NCBI GenBank assembly: GCA_900548185.1
Contig: URJJ01000005.1
Span: forward strand, 13,735-77,734
Source: an uncultured Opitutales bacterium
Lineage (GTDB): Bacteria; Verrucomicrobiota; Verrucomicrobiia; Opitutales; Intestinicryptomonadaceae
Length of the DNA stretch: 64,000 nucleotides
Reading direction: 5' to 3'
Shown here: piece by piece, positions 31,470 through 39,736 of the stretch
How positions within the stretch are numbered: the first letter of the stretch is position 1
Layout: every line of letters starts with the position of its first letter
The notes under the pieces: generated by a model
What the model was told of the DNA's origin: nothing
The model's input: only the letters and a program-made list of their open reading frames with translations
The model's database searches: none
Translations under genes and position numbers: made by a program

Positions 31470-33626
31470 ATGAACGCTTCAAACGGAGAAAATCTGAGAA
31501 TCCTGCTTGTGGGCAATCCGAACTGCGGCAAGAGCACGCTCTTCAATTCCCTGACCGGCGGAAACGCCAAGGTTGGCAACTACTCCGGCGTCACCGTCGA
31601 GGGCAAGCGGGGGAGCTTCCGCATCGGGGGCGTGCGGGCGGAGGTCGACGACCTGCCCGGCCTGTACAGCCTCACCCCTTCCTCGGGCGAGGAGGCCGTG
31701 GTGCGCGAGGTGCTGGGCGCGGGGGATTTCGACCTCATCGCAAACGTGGTCGATTCGTCCAACCTGGAGCGCAACCTGTTTTTGACCCTTCAGCTCGCGG
31801 AAATGGGCCTGCCCATGGCCGTGGTCCTCAACATGAGCGACGAGCTTGAAAAAAAGGGGCTTGCGATAGACGAAAAGGCGCTTTCCTCCCTCCTCGGCGT
31901 CCCGGTTGCAAGCTGCGTGGGGTACCGTTCGGATTCGGCCGAAAGCGTCAAAAAGTTTCTGGCAGCCTCCTGCGCCGGGGCCGTGGAGCCGAACTTCCCG
32001 TGGGCCAAATTCAGGAACGAGTCGCTTTATTCGGACGTCTCGCACCTGTCGCACCTGATAAGGGAAAAGCTTCCGGCGGAGTCGGCGTCGTGGTCCAGGT
32101 GGCTCGCCATAAGGGCCGTGGAGGGGGACGGTGAGATTCTGGGGCGCATCGGCCGGAACTCCCCGGCGACTGCGGAGGCGGCCCGCGCCACTTCGGAAAA
32201 GATAGAGTCCGACTTCGGCGAAACCGCCCCCGCGCTCATAGCCGCCGCGCGTTTCAGCCTGGCGCGCGAGATTGCCGAAAAATGCCTGAAGCCCATCCCC
32301 GGGGCGGCCGGCAATCCGGGCGTTTCGGAGAGGCTCGACGCCGTGCTTTTAAACAAGTACCTCGGCCTCCCCATATTTTTTGCCATGATGTACCTGACCT
32401 TCGAGTTCGTATTCGCGCTGGGGGATCCCATGATGGGGTGGCTCGACGGGTTTTTCGCGCGGGCTTCGGAGTGGCTTGCGGCCGCCTGGCCGGGGGACGG
32501 CGCTCTCAAAAGCCTGGCGGTTGACGGCGTGATAGGCGGCGTGGGCGGGGTGATAGTGTTCCTGCCGAACATACTGCTTTTGTTTTTCGCCCTCTCCCTG
32601 CTTGAGGATTCCGGCTACATGGCCCGCGCCGCGTTCCTGTGCGACCGCCTGATGAGGCGCTTCGGCCTGAGCGGCGCGTGCCTCATCCCCATGCTTGTGG
32701 GCTTCGGCTGCTCGGTGCCGGGCATAATGGCGACCCGCAGCCTCAAGAGCCGGGCGGAGCGGCTCGCGGCGATAATGGTTCTTCCCCTTTTCAGTTGCGG
32801 GGCGCGCTTTCCCGTTTACGTGCTGCTCATACCCGCGTTTTTCCCCAAGGGCATGCAGGGGCCTGCGATGTTTGCCATATACCTCGTGGGCATAGCGCTT
32901 GCCATGGCGTTTGCAAAGGTCCTGCGCCTCACGGCCCTGAAGGGTTCCGAGAGCGGGTTTGTGCTGGAGCTTCCCGCCTACCGCCTGCCGCGCCCGTACA
33001 ACATGGTTTTGCAGATGGCAAACCGCGCGTGGGCTTTCCTGAAGAAGGCGGGGACGATAATCCTGGGGGCCTCGGTCCTCCTGTGGGCGGCGTCAAACTA
33101 TCCCGAAAAGCCGGACCTTTCCAAGGACTATGCCGCCCTTTCGGCCGCCGTTACGGGCAACCCCTCCCTCGCGCCCGCAGAGAGGGAGGAGGCGCTTGCC
33201 ACGCTCTCCGGCGAGGAGGCCGCCGAGAAGTTCGACTACACCTTGAGCGGCCGCGTGGGCCGCGCCCTGGAGCCGGTTCTCGCCCCGATAGGCTTTGACC
33301 GCAAGATAGCCACGGCCCTCGTCGGGGCGCTGGCGGCAAAGGAGATCTTCGTCTCGCAGCTCGGCATCGTTTACGGGCTGGGCGGCGACGGGGCGGAGGG
33401 CTCCGCCCCGCTGCGCGAGCGGCTGAGGGCCGACTACACGCCGCTTCAGGGCATGAGCATGCTTCTTTTCATCCTGATTAGCATGCCTTGCGTGGCGACT
33501 GTCGCGGCTACATACGGGGAGACGAAATCCGCGCTCATGGCCTTTTTGCAGGTTGCGGGCCTCACCGCCGCAGCTTACGTCATCTGCTTCGTGTTTTACC
33601 AGTCGGGCCTTCTTCTGGGCTTTTGA
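31470..33626 (+). CDS. feoB: ferrous iron transporter FeoB
   Basis: A 718-residue inner-membrane Fe(II) transporter with an N-terminal G domain. Seen are G1 GNPNCGKST (residues 15-23), G3 DLPGLYSL near 63 and G4 NMSD near 119 (often NMMD or NKxD). The membrane part from about residue 290 has the two Gate regions: FSCGARFPVYVLL and the earlier PMLVGFGCSVPGIMATR, each with its conserved Cys. Further spans follow to the C terminus. FeoA is supplied as a domain on the regulator immediately upstream rather than as its own gene. The transporter is led by a probable DtxR-type operator and followed 250 bases later by a Fur-family gene. Confidence 0.96.
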   Translation: MNASNGENLRILLVGNPNCGKSTLFNSLTGGNAKVGNYSGVTVEGKRGSFRIGGVRAEVDDLPGLYSLTPSSGEEAVVREVLGAGDFDLIANVVDSSNLERNLFLTLQLAEMGLPMAVVLNMSDELEKKGLAIDEKALSSLLGVPVASCVGYRSDSAESVKKFLAASCAGAVEPNFPWAKFRNESLYSDVSHLSHLIREKLPAESASWSRWLAIRAVEGDGEILGRIGRNSPATAEAARATSEKIESDFGETAPALIAAARFSLAREIAEKCLKPIPGAAGNPGVSERLDAVLLNKYLGLPIFFAMMYLTFEFVFALGDPMMGWLDGFFARASEWLAAAWPGDGALKSLAVDGVIGGVGGVIVFLPNILLLFFALSLLEDSGYMARAAFLCDRLMRRFGLSGACLIPMLVGFGCSVPGIMATRSLKSRAERLAAIMVLPLFSCGARFPVYVLLIPAFFPKGMQGPAMFAIYLVGIALAMAFAKVLRLTALKGSESGFVLELPAYRLPRPYNMVLQMANRAWAFLKKAGTIILGASVLLWAASNYPEKPDLSKDYAALSAAVTGNPSLAPAEREEALATLSGEEAAEKFDYTLSGRVGRALEPVLAPIGFDRKIATALVGALAAKEIFVSQLGIVYGLGGDGAEGSAPLRERLRADYTPLQGMSMLLFILISMPCVATVAATYGETKSALMAFLQVAGLTAAAYVICFVFYQSGLLLGF

Positions 33627-33827
33627 GCAGGGGCTGCCCTCGCGGGCGGGAAACCCGTTTCGGGCCTTCCGAGGGAGTGCGCGTTTGGGCGCGACGTGCG
33701 GGCGGGGCGATGCGCTTTTCAGGGCCGTCCCGAAAGGCGGCCTGCGCGCCCCGGGGGTTTCGGTCTCGCCCGGTGCGGGATTTGAGCGTATTCTGCAATG
33801 GCGGCGCCCGGGCGGGGCAGATTTTTG

Positions 33828-33858
33828 TTGAAAACGCGGGGCGCATCATGAATATAAC
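33828..33858 (+). promoter_or_regulatory. possible sigma-70 promoter for the Fur-family gene
   Basis: TTGAAA (33828-33833) and TATAAC (33853-33858) are separated by 19 bases, slightly long, and end 18 bases before the ATG at 33877. The rest of the gap from 33627 is GC-rich and shows no gene. Confidence 0.4.
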
Positions 33859-33876
33859 GCCTTGAACATCTGAAAA

Positions 33877-34269
33877 ATGAAGTATTCCAGGCAGAAAGAG
33901 GAAATCCTCAAGCTCATGCGTTCGGGAAGCCTAGACCACCCGAAGGCTGCTGCGGTGTTTGTCGCCATGAAGGATATCCTTCCGGATATTGGCATTGCGA
34001 CGGTTTACAGGAACCTGAACGCCCTGGTGGACGCCGGGATGATACGGCGCATAGGGGTCGCAGGGGACGCCGACAGGTTCGACCACCGGCTCGACGAGCA
34101 CAACCACGCCATATGCGAGTCCTGCGGCGCCGTGTTCGACTTCGAGGGCGGGGCGGCTTCGGTCGCCGGGGAGCTTTACAAGAATTTTGGCTTCCGTACG
34201 GTTTCGCAGTCGCTTTCGGTGCGGGGTGTTTGCCGCGCGTGCGCGGAGTCCGAATCCCGCCGGGGCTAA
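33877..34269 (+). CDS. Fur-family regulator (Fur/PerR-like)
   Basis: A 130-residue metal-dependent transcription factor. The winged helix is at residues 1-75, with DHPKAAAVFVAMKDILPDIGIATVYRNLNALVDAG (read in two parts), in which IATVYRNLN is the recognition helix of Fur/PerR proteins. The regulatory metal site is seen in FDHRLDEHNHAICESCG near residues 68-85, and two CxxC pairs (CESC and CRAC) form the structural zinc site. PerR versus Fur cannot be settled by eye; the short length favours a PerR-like protein. It sits between feoB and the large iron-sulfur-rich operon, so iron or peroxide control of either is plausible. Confidence 0.9.
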   Translation: MKYSRQKEEILKLMRSGSLDHPKAAAVFVAMKDILPDIGIATVYRNLNALVDAGMIRRIGVAGDADRFDHRLDEHNHAICESCGAVFDFEGGAASVAGELYKNFGFRTVSQSLSVRGVCRACAESESRRG

Positions 34270-34308
34270 AATGCTTGACTCTTGCGTGCGCCTCGGGCAT
34301 TGAGTTTG

Positions 34309-34337
34309 GCCGGATTGAAAAACAATCCGGCTTTTTT
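34309..34337 (+). terminator. intrinsic terminator or attenuator between fur-like gene and the large operon
   Basis: GCCGGATT (34309-34316) and AATCCGGC (34324-34331) form a perfect 8-bp stem with a 7-base A-rich loop, then six T residues (34332-34337). It lies 40 bases after the Fur-family stop but only 28 bases before the next start, leaving little room for a promoter after it. A TTGACT at 34275-34280 lies upstream of the hairpin. Confidence 0.85.
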
Positions 34338-34365
34338 CTTCACAAATTGCGCAAAGGTTTGCCCT

Positions 34366-35631
34366 ATGGGACATTTTTTTAGGATATTGGCGGCGTCTGC
34401 GGCGGCGTGCGCTGCGCTCAATGCGCCGGCGCGGGACATCCCGCAGTGGCGCGGGGACCGCACCGGAATCTATCCCGAAACCGGGCTTCTGAAATCCTGG
34501 CCCGAAAAGGGGCCGGATTTGAAGTGGCATTCCGACGAGGTGGGGCTGGGCTATTCCGGGCCGGCCATAGTCGGGGATTCCCTTTATATAATGGGAACCA
34601 CGCCCGACAAGAAGCGCGAGTTCATCACCGTATTGGACCGCTCCGGCAAAAAGCAGTGGAGCCTCGAATACGGCCGCGCCTGGGAGGCGTCTTTCCAGGA
34701 CGCGCGCGTAATGCCGGCCTATTCGGATGGCCTGGTATACGTGATAAGCGGCGCGGGCGAAGTGGTGTGCATAGACCCCGAGGCGCGCGCAGTCAAATGG
34801 AAGGTTGACGCCATGAAGGAGTTCGGCGGAAGGCCGATGGGCTGGGGATACGGAGAAAACCCGCTCGTCTCCGGCGGAAAGGTGTTTTTCACCCCCGGCG
34901 GGAGCCAGACTTCGATGGTGGCTCTGGATGCGAAAACCGGAAAGCTCGTATGGAAAACGGAGTCCCTCGGAACCGGCGCGGCCTACGTTTCGCCGATTGA
35001 AATCGAAGTCGGCGGGGCAAAGCAGATTGTAGGCGGCGTCGTGGGATGGATGTTCGGGGCCGACCCCGACACGGGAAAGCTCCTATGGAAGTTCAAACTG
35101 GACAAGCTCGACGGAAAAAAGAAGGGCGAAAGCTGGGACATCAACGCGGCCACCCCCGTTTTCAAGGACGGCAAGCTGTTTGTAACCGCGGGATACGACA
35201 TGGGCGCATACCAGATAGACCTCTCCGGCGGCAAGGCCCGCGAAGTGTGGTCCAGCCCCGACATGGACACCCACCACGGCGGGACCGTCCTTCTGGACGG
35301 CAAGCTCTACGGACCCTCGTGGATAAACAACGACCGGGGCAACTGGATATGCCTCGACTGGGCTACCGGCAAGAAGGAGTACGAGCACGTGTGGACGGGC
35401 CGCTCCAAGGGCAGCGTGACTTCCGCCGACGGAATGCTTTACATTTACGAGGAAAAGCGCGGCGACATCGCCCTCGTTCGCCCGACCCCCGAAAAATTCG
35501 ACATCGTGAGCTCCTTCAGGGTTCCGATGGGCAAGGGCAGGCACTGGTGCCACATTGTGGTATGCGACGGCGTGATGTACGTGCGCCGCGGCGATGTGCT
35601 AATGGCCTTTGACGTGAAGGCCGGAGGCTGA
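34366..35631 (+). CDS. exported PQQ-like beta-propeller protein (first gene of large operon)
   Basis: A 421-residue protein with a signal peptide (FFRILAASAAACAALNAPARD) and a WD/PQQ-like beta-propeller of the type seen in BamB and PQQ-like proteins. Repeated blade motifs include GEVVCIDPEARAVKWKV, SMVALDAKTGKLVWKTES and MFGADPDTGKLLWKF. It starts with PQWRGDRTGIYPETGLLKSWPEKGP (read in two parts), the common entry strand of this exported family. The frame opens at 34282, but ATG 34366 immediately precedes the signal peptide. Six bases separate it from the ferredoxin gene. These propellers usually lack a PQQ cofactor, so an enzyme activity cannot be assumed. Confidence 0.85.
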   Translation: MGHFFRILAASAAACAALNAPARDIPQWRGDRTGIYPETGLLKSWPEKGPDLKWHSDEVGLGYSGPAIVGDSLYIMGTTPDKKREFITVLDRSGKKQWSLEYGRAWEASFQDARVMPAYSDGLVYVISGAGEVVCIDPEARAVKWKVDAMKEFGGRPMGWGYGENPLVSGGKVFFTPGGSQTSMVALDAKTGKLVWKTESLGTGAAYVSPIEIEVGGAKQIVGGVVGWMFGADPDTGKLLWKFKLDKLDGKKKGESWDINAATPVFKDGKLFVTAGYDMGAYQIDLSGGKAREVWSSPDMDTHHGGTVLLDGKLYGPSWINNDRGNWICLDWATGKKEYEHVWTGRSKGSVTSADGMLYIYEEKRGDIALVRPTPEKFDIVSSFRVPMGKGRHWCHIVVCDGVMYVRRGDVLMAFDVKAGG

Positions 35632-35637
35632 CTTCCG

Positions 35638-36312
35638 ATGGGCGGGGGGCCGTTTACCATAGTTTGCGCCTGCTCCTTCTCGGGGCTCGTGGGCGCCGGG
35701 GCCGCGAAGGCCGCCGCCGCGCGCGCCGCCGGGGGCGAACTTCTGCTTGTCGACGACATGTGCCGCATCGCGGTTGAGGAGCCGCAGAAGCTGCGCAATT
35801 TCTGCTCGGGGCGCGCCGTGCGCGTCTTCGCCTGCCGCCCGCGCGCCGCGAAGGCGGTCCTTGAGTTTGCGGGGGCCGGCGGGGATTTCGAGTTTTTCGA
35901 CATGCGCCCTCCGGCTCCGGGGGCTTCCGACGGGGCCGGGGAGGATGCTCCGGGCGGCGAAATCCGCCTTCCTCCGCCGCGCGGAACATGGGTTGCGTGG
36001 TATCCTGTGATAGACGCTTCCAGATGCGTTTCCTGCGGCAAGTGCGCGGATTTCTGCGTATTCGGGGTGTACAGCTTTTCCGGCGGCAGGATTTCCGTTG
36101 AAAATCCGCGCGCCTGCAAGGACAAGTGCCCGGCGTGCGCGCGCGTCTGCCCAAAGTCCGCCGTAATATTTCCCAAGTGCGCCGAGGAGGATTTCATATG
36201 CGGCGGCGAGGGCTTTGCGCCCGAGGCGTCCGGGGGGGGCGGAGGATTTTACGAGGCCCTGCGCCGCCGCCGCGCCGCAGCCGGGGGCATACTCAGGGAC
36301 GGGGGGCGGTGA
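35638..36312 (+). CDS. ferredoxin-type protein with C-terminal 4Fe-4S motifs
   Basis: A 224-residue iron-sulfur protein. Residues 1-115 are not recognised; the segment FTIVCACSFSGLVGAGAAKAA suggests a nucleotide- or cofactor-binding fold, and it is Cys-containing. Residues 120-185 hold the cluster motifs CVSCGKCADFCVFGVY and CKDKCPACARVCPKSAV, the latter with an extra Cys spacing (CxxxCxxCxxxC). Both appear able to hold a 4Fe-4S cluster. It lies between a propeller and a radical SAM gene whose start overlaps its stop by one base (TGATG), so it may be the electron donor for that enzyme. Confidence 0.8.
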   Translation: MGGGPFTIVCACSFSGLVGAGAAKAAAARAAGGELLLVDDMCRIAVEEPQKLRNFCSGRAVRVFACRPRAAKAVLEFAGAGGDFEFFDMRPPAPGASDGAGEDAPGGEIRLPPPRGTWVAWYPVIDASRCVSCGKCADFCVFGVYSFSGGRISVENPRACKDKCPACARVCPKSAVIFPKCAEEDFICGGEGFAPEASGGGGGFYEALRRRRAAAGGILRDGGR

Positions 36313-37499
36313 TGAGGAACCCGTTTTTAAGGCCGCTTTTTGAATGCGCCCCCAAGCCGCTCTGGAAGCTCGCCTTCAACATGGGCTTCAGGGGATGGGC
36401 GGGAATGCGGGAATTTTCCAGGCGCATGGAGCGCGGCGGCCCGTTTTTCCCGGCTTTTTTGATGATATCGCTCACCGACAGGTGCAACTATTCGTGCAGG
36501 GGGTGCTGGGTTTCGCGCTCCGGAAGGGAGCTGGACCTCGCGGCGGTGGATTCTGCCATAAAGTCCGCAAAGTCGATGGGGTCGCATTTTTTCGGCCTCC
36601 TCGGGGGGGAGCCGCTGCTTTGCCCGCACATCCTTAAGATTCTTGAAAACCACCCGGACTGCTACTTCCAGATTTTCACAAACGGCTCCATGCTGACGCC
36701 GGTTTTCGCGCGCGAGCTGGCCCGCCTGGGCAACGCCACCGCCGTAATAAGCATAGAGGGCCTGAGGGGGGAGAGCGCCCGGCGGAGGGGCTCCGAAAGG
36801 GCGTTTGACGCCGCCTTGAAGGCGATGGAAAACTGCCGCCGCGAGGGGCTCTTCTTCGGGGCGGCCTCGAGCGTGTGCAGGGCGAACCTCGCGGAGCTCG
36901 CCGACATGGCGCACCTGGACTTCCTCGCAGGGCGCGGCGCGCACTACATGTGGTACTACATTTACAGGCCCGTGGGCCCTGACCCTGACGCCGGCATGGC
37001 CCTGGAAGCGGGGGAGGTCGCCGCCCTGCGGAAATTCATAGTGGACGCGCGCCAGTCCGCCCCGCTAATCGTGGTCGACGCCTACTGGGACGACATGGGG
37101 CGCGCCATATGCCCGGCGGCTTCGGGCCTCAGCCACCACATATCGCCCGGCGGGGACCTCGAATTCTGCCCGCCCATACAGTTTGCCGCCGAGCGCATGG
37201 CCCCGTCTTCGGACCTTGCGGACCTCTTTGCAAATTCGGAGTTTCTGGCGGGCCTGCGGAAGCTCGCGGCGTCCGACTCGCGCGGGTGCATACTTCTGAA
37301 AAACCCGCAGGCGCTCCTTGAGTTTGTGAAATCCCGAGGGGCCTCCGACACGAGCGGCAGGGGGACTGCGGCGGCGGAACTCGGGGCGATGCGCCCTCGG
37401 GCGGACCACGACATGGAAGGCTCCGAAATTCCCGAGCGCGGGGCCGTTTACAGGTTTTTGAAGAAAAAATACTTCTTTGGATTTGGCGCGTATGGGTGA
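36312..37499 (+). CDS. radical SAM enzyme
   Basis: A 395-residue radical SAM protein. The cluster motif C58-x3-C62-x2-C65 sits in LTDRCNYSCRGCWVS, followed by FFGLLGGEPLLCPHIL (the GGE SAM-binding motif, near residue 97), and VISIEGLRG near residue 150. A Cys-containing C-terminal segment (ICPAASGLSHHISPGGDLEFCPP in two parts, near residues 265-287) resembles a SPASM-like auxiliary cluster region. The longer frame from 36126 overlaps the ferredoxin gene; ATG 36312 gives the TGATG overlap. The DUF116/prenyl synthetase starts 8 bases before its stop. It is not obviously HpnH-like; substrate unknown, possibly the prenoid product of this operon or a peptide. Confidence 0.86.
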   Translation: MRNPFLRPLFECAPKPLWKLAFNMGFRGWAGMREFSRRMERGGPFFPAFLMISLTDRCNYSCRGCWVSRSGRELDLAAVDSAIKSAKSMGSHFFGLLGGEPLLCPHILKILENHPDCYFQIFTNGSMLTPVFARELARLGNATAVISIEGLRGESARRRGSERAFDAALKAMENCRREGLFFGAASSVCRANLAELADMAHLDFLAGRGAHYMWYYIYRPVGPDPDAGMALEAGEVAALRKFIVDARQSAPLIVVDAYWDDMGRAICPAASGLSHHISPGGDLEFCPPIQFAAERMAPSSDLADLFANSEFLAGLRKLAASDSRGCILLKNPQALLEFVKSRGASDTSGRGTAAAELGAMRPRADHDMEGSEIPERGAVYRFLKKKYFFGFGAYG

Positions 37500-38949
37500 G
37501 GGAATTGCAAAAGAGGCGCCCCAGTCCCGCGCCGAACGCGATTCTCTCCGCCTTGCCGCAGAGGGGTTCGCACGCGGGCGCGGGCTTGTGCCGCCGCTTT
37601 CCCTGCCGGAGCTGGAGGCTGCCGCTGCGGAGCTCGCCGCCAGGGAGGGCGCGGCCCCGGAGCACGCTGCGTGGCTTGCCGTCATTTTAAACAACGCCGT
37701 ATGGATGCCTGAATTTTCGAGGACGCCGCACGGCATGCGCGTGCTGCTTCTGCCGCAGTGCCTGAGGACGCGCGCCTCGTGCGGCGCGGGGAGGGACGAG
37801 TACGGGCTGCTGTGCCTCTCGTGCGGGAGGTGCCCCATAGGCTCCCTCCAGTCCCTGGCGGACTCCCTGGGCGCAGTGAGCCTCGTAAGCGAAAGCTCTT
37901 CTGCGGTGGAGAGGCTGATAGAAGAGGGCAGCGTTTCGGCCGTCGTGGGTGTGGGCTGCATGGAGTCCCTCGAAAAGTCCTTTCCGCGCATACTCCGCCG
38001 CGGCGTTCCGGCCATCGCAATCCCCCTTCTGCGGGGCGGTTGCGACTCGACCGAGGCCGACATCGACTGGATTGCGGGCGCCCTTTCCGCGCGCTCGGAC
38101 GGCTTCTGTTGCCCGACTGACGCCGAGGTTTCAAAACTGGTGTCGCGGCTCTTCGGCCCGGACGAGCTCCGGGGCGCGCTCGGTTCTGGCGCGTGCGCGG
38201 ACGCCGCCGTTTCGGAGCTGGCCCGGGGGGGGAACAGGTGGAGGCCGAGGCTGCTCGTTGCGGCGTACTGCGCAATGGCGCGCTCCTGCGAGCCGCCGGA
38301 GCCTGTCATGAGGGCTGCCCTCGCAGTCGAGTGCTTCCACAAGGCGTCCCTCATACACGACGACATCGAGGACGGCGACGAGGTGCGCGACGGCTCGGCG
38401 AGCCTCTTTAAGCGGATAGGCGCCCCTGCGGCCCTCAACGCCGGGGATTTCCTGACGGGCGCGGGATACTCGCTTCTGGCCTCTTGCGGGGAGTTTTCCG
38501 GGGCGCTTTGCGCGGCCGCCGCGCGGGCCCAGAAGGTGATGTGCTCGGGGCAGGGGGCCGAGCTTGCCGCAGTCCGCTCCGGAGCCGCCCTTTCGCGGGA
38601 AGAGTGCCTTGAAATTTACGCGATGAAAACCGGAGGGGCGTTCGCCGCCGCCCTGGAGCTCGCCGCCGTTTGCGCGGGGCGGGACGGGGAGCTTGGCGGC
38701 GGGCTTGTCGCTTTCGCGGAAAAGCTCGGGACTGCCTACCAGATTTTTGACGACATGCGCGACTGCGGCGGCGACCCGCCCGCCTCCGCAGCCGCCGCCC
38801 TGCGCCGCACGTTTTCCGGGCGCGGGGACTTCGCCGCATTTTACCGCAGCCGCCGCGACGACGCGTACGCCGCGCTCTCCGGCCTCCGCGACGCCCCGCT
38901 GAAGAGGCTCTTGTTTTCCATGGCCGGGAGGATTCTTGGAGATGTTTGA
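37492..38949 (+). CDS. DUF116 / polyprenyl diphosphate synthase fusion
   Basis: A 485-residue fusion. Residues about 80-215 match DUF116: LLLPQCLRTRASCG (Cys near 90), LCLSCGRCPIGSL, SAVVGVGCMESLEKSFP and IPLLRGGCDSTEADIDW, with many conserved Cys that may hold a metal or Fe-S cluster. Residues about 235-485 are a trans-isoprenyl diphosphate synthase: the first Asp-rich motif D290-D291-x-x-D294 in HDDIEDGDEVRDG, and the second DDMRD at residues 420-424. The domain has the expected full length. ATG 37492 overlaps the previous gene by 8 bases. It should make a linear polyprenyl diphosphate for the cyclase-type proteins that follow. Chain length is not predictable here. Confidence 0.87.
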   Translation: MGEGIAKEAPQSRAERDSLRLAAEGFARGRGLVPPLSLPELEAAAAELAAREGAAPEHAAWLAVILNNAVWMPEFSRTPHGMRVLLLPQCLRTRASCGAGRDEYGLLCLSCGRCPIGSLQSLADSLGAVSLVSESSSAVERLIEEGSVSAVVGVGCMESLEKSFPRILRRGVPAIAIPLLRGGCDSTEADIDWIAGALSARSDGFCCPTDAEVSKLVSRLFGPDELRGALGSGACADAAVSELARGGNRWRPRLLVAAYCAMARSCEPPEPVMRAALAVECFHKASLIHDDIEDGDEVRDGSASLFKRIGAPAALNAGDFLTGAGYSLLASCGEFSGALCAAAARAQKVMCSGQGAELAAVRSGAALSREECLEIYAMKTGGAFAAALELAAVCAGRDGELGGGLVAFAEKLGTAYQIFDDMRDCGGDPPASAAAALRRTFSGRGDFAAFYRSRRDDAYAALSGLRDAPLKRLLFSMAGRILGDV

Positions 38950-39736
38950 GGGCCCCACTTCGGACATATGCGCCGTCTGCGCGCGCGCGGCGGGCGTTTT
39001 GGACGCCGCAGCCGCAGCCCTTTCCAGGGCCTACTTCGAGGAGTCGCTGCTTTCTATCGAGCGCTCCCGGGGGGACGTGTATTACGCGGCCTTTTCCGCC
39101 ATGGGCTCGCGCGCGCTTGGCGGGGGGCTCGGCGATTTGGAGGGATATTTGCGCTCGCTTGACTTTTCCTCGTTCGACCTCCCGCACCTCGCGTCCTTCG
39201 CCCGCTGCGCAAACATTTCAGGCGCGGGCTTCGGCGGCCTTGCCTCCGCCGTGGAGCGCGCCGTCGCCCGAACGCCCTACGAGGTTTTCCTGAAGAGCGG
39301 GGCGCTGTGCGACTGCGGCATCCCGCAGGGAGGCGAAACCGGACTCGCGGGCCTGGAGCGTTTCTGCGCCCCCGGCGGGTATTCCAACATCCCCGGCGCG
39401 CCGTTTGCCGGGGCCAACGCAACTTCCGCCGCGCTCGCCGCGCTCGCCTATTCCGGCTCGCCCGAAGCCGCCGGGTGCGCCTTCCTCCTCCGGGAGATGC
39501 AGGAGCCGTGCGGGGGGTTCAGGGCGGAGCCGGGGTCGCCGCACCCCGACCTTCTCACGACCGCGTGCGCCCTGTTTGCCCTGGGGATTTCCGGCGTGGA
39601 GCCCCGGTTTTGCGCCAGGGACTTTGCTGCCGCGCACTGGGCGGGCGACGGCTCCTTCTGCGCCTCCATATGCGAGGACAGGGGCGACTGCGAATACGCC
39701 CTCTACGGAATTCTGGCTCTGGGGGCATGCGCATGA
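38942..39736 (+). CDS. small alpha-alpha toroid protein (terpene cyclase/prenyltransferase-like)
   Basis: A 264-residue protein with QW-like repeats of the terpenoid cyclase/prenyltransferase toroid fold, seen most clearly in the second half: ANATSAALAALAYSG, CAFLLREMQEPCGGF (a QxxxGGF-type motif) and HPDLLTTACALFALG. The N-terminal half (CAVCARAAGVLDAAAAALS and on) is helical and Cys-containing but not assignable. It has no DxDD motif, so it may be a partner subunit or non-catalytic. The start overlaps the upstream stop by 8 bases and its stop overlaps the next start (ATGA). It is too short to be a complete squalene cyclase. Confidence 0.65.
   Translation: MFEGPTSDICAVCARAAGVLDAAAAALSRAYFEESLLSIERSRGDVYYAAFSAMGSRALGGGLGDLEGYLRSLDFSSFDLPHLASFARCANISGAGFGGLASAVERAVARTPYEVFLKSGALCDCGIPQGGETGLAGLERFCAPGGYSNIPGAPFAGANATSAALAALAYSGSPEAAGCAFLLREMQEPCGGFRAEPGSPHPDLLTTACALFALGISGVEPRFCARDFAAAHWAGDGSFCASICEDRGDCEYALYGILALGACA

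Noticed and set aside
34366..35631. PQQ-dependent alcohol dehydrogenase
   Set aside because: Only the propeller repeat pattern is present; no cytochrome c part, no adjacent-Cys pair typical of these dehydrogenases and no PQQ synthesis genes are seen.
36312..37499. HpnH (hopanoid adenosyl transferase) for the radical SAM gene
   Set aside because: Its N-terminal region and cluster surroundings do not match the HpnH pattern that I know, though the adjacent SHC-like cyclase made it worth considering.
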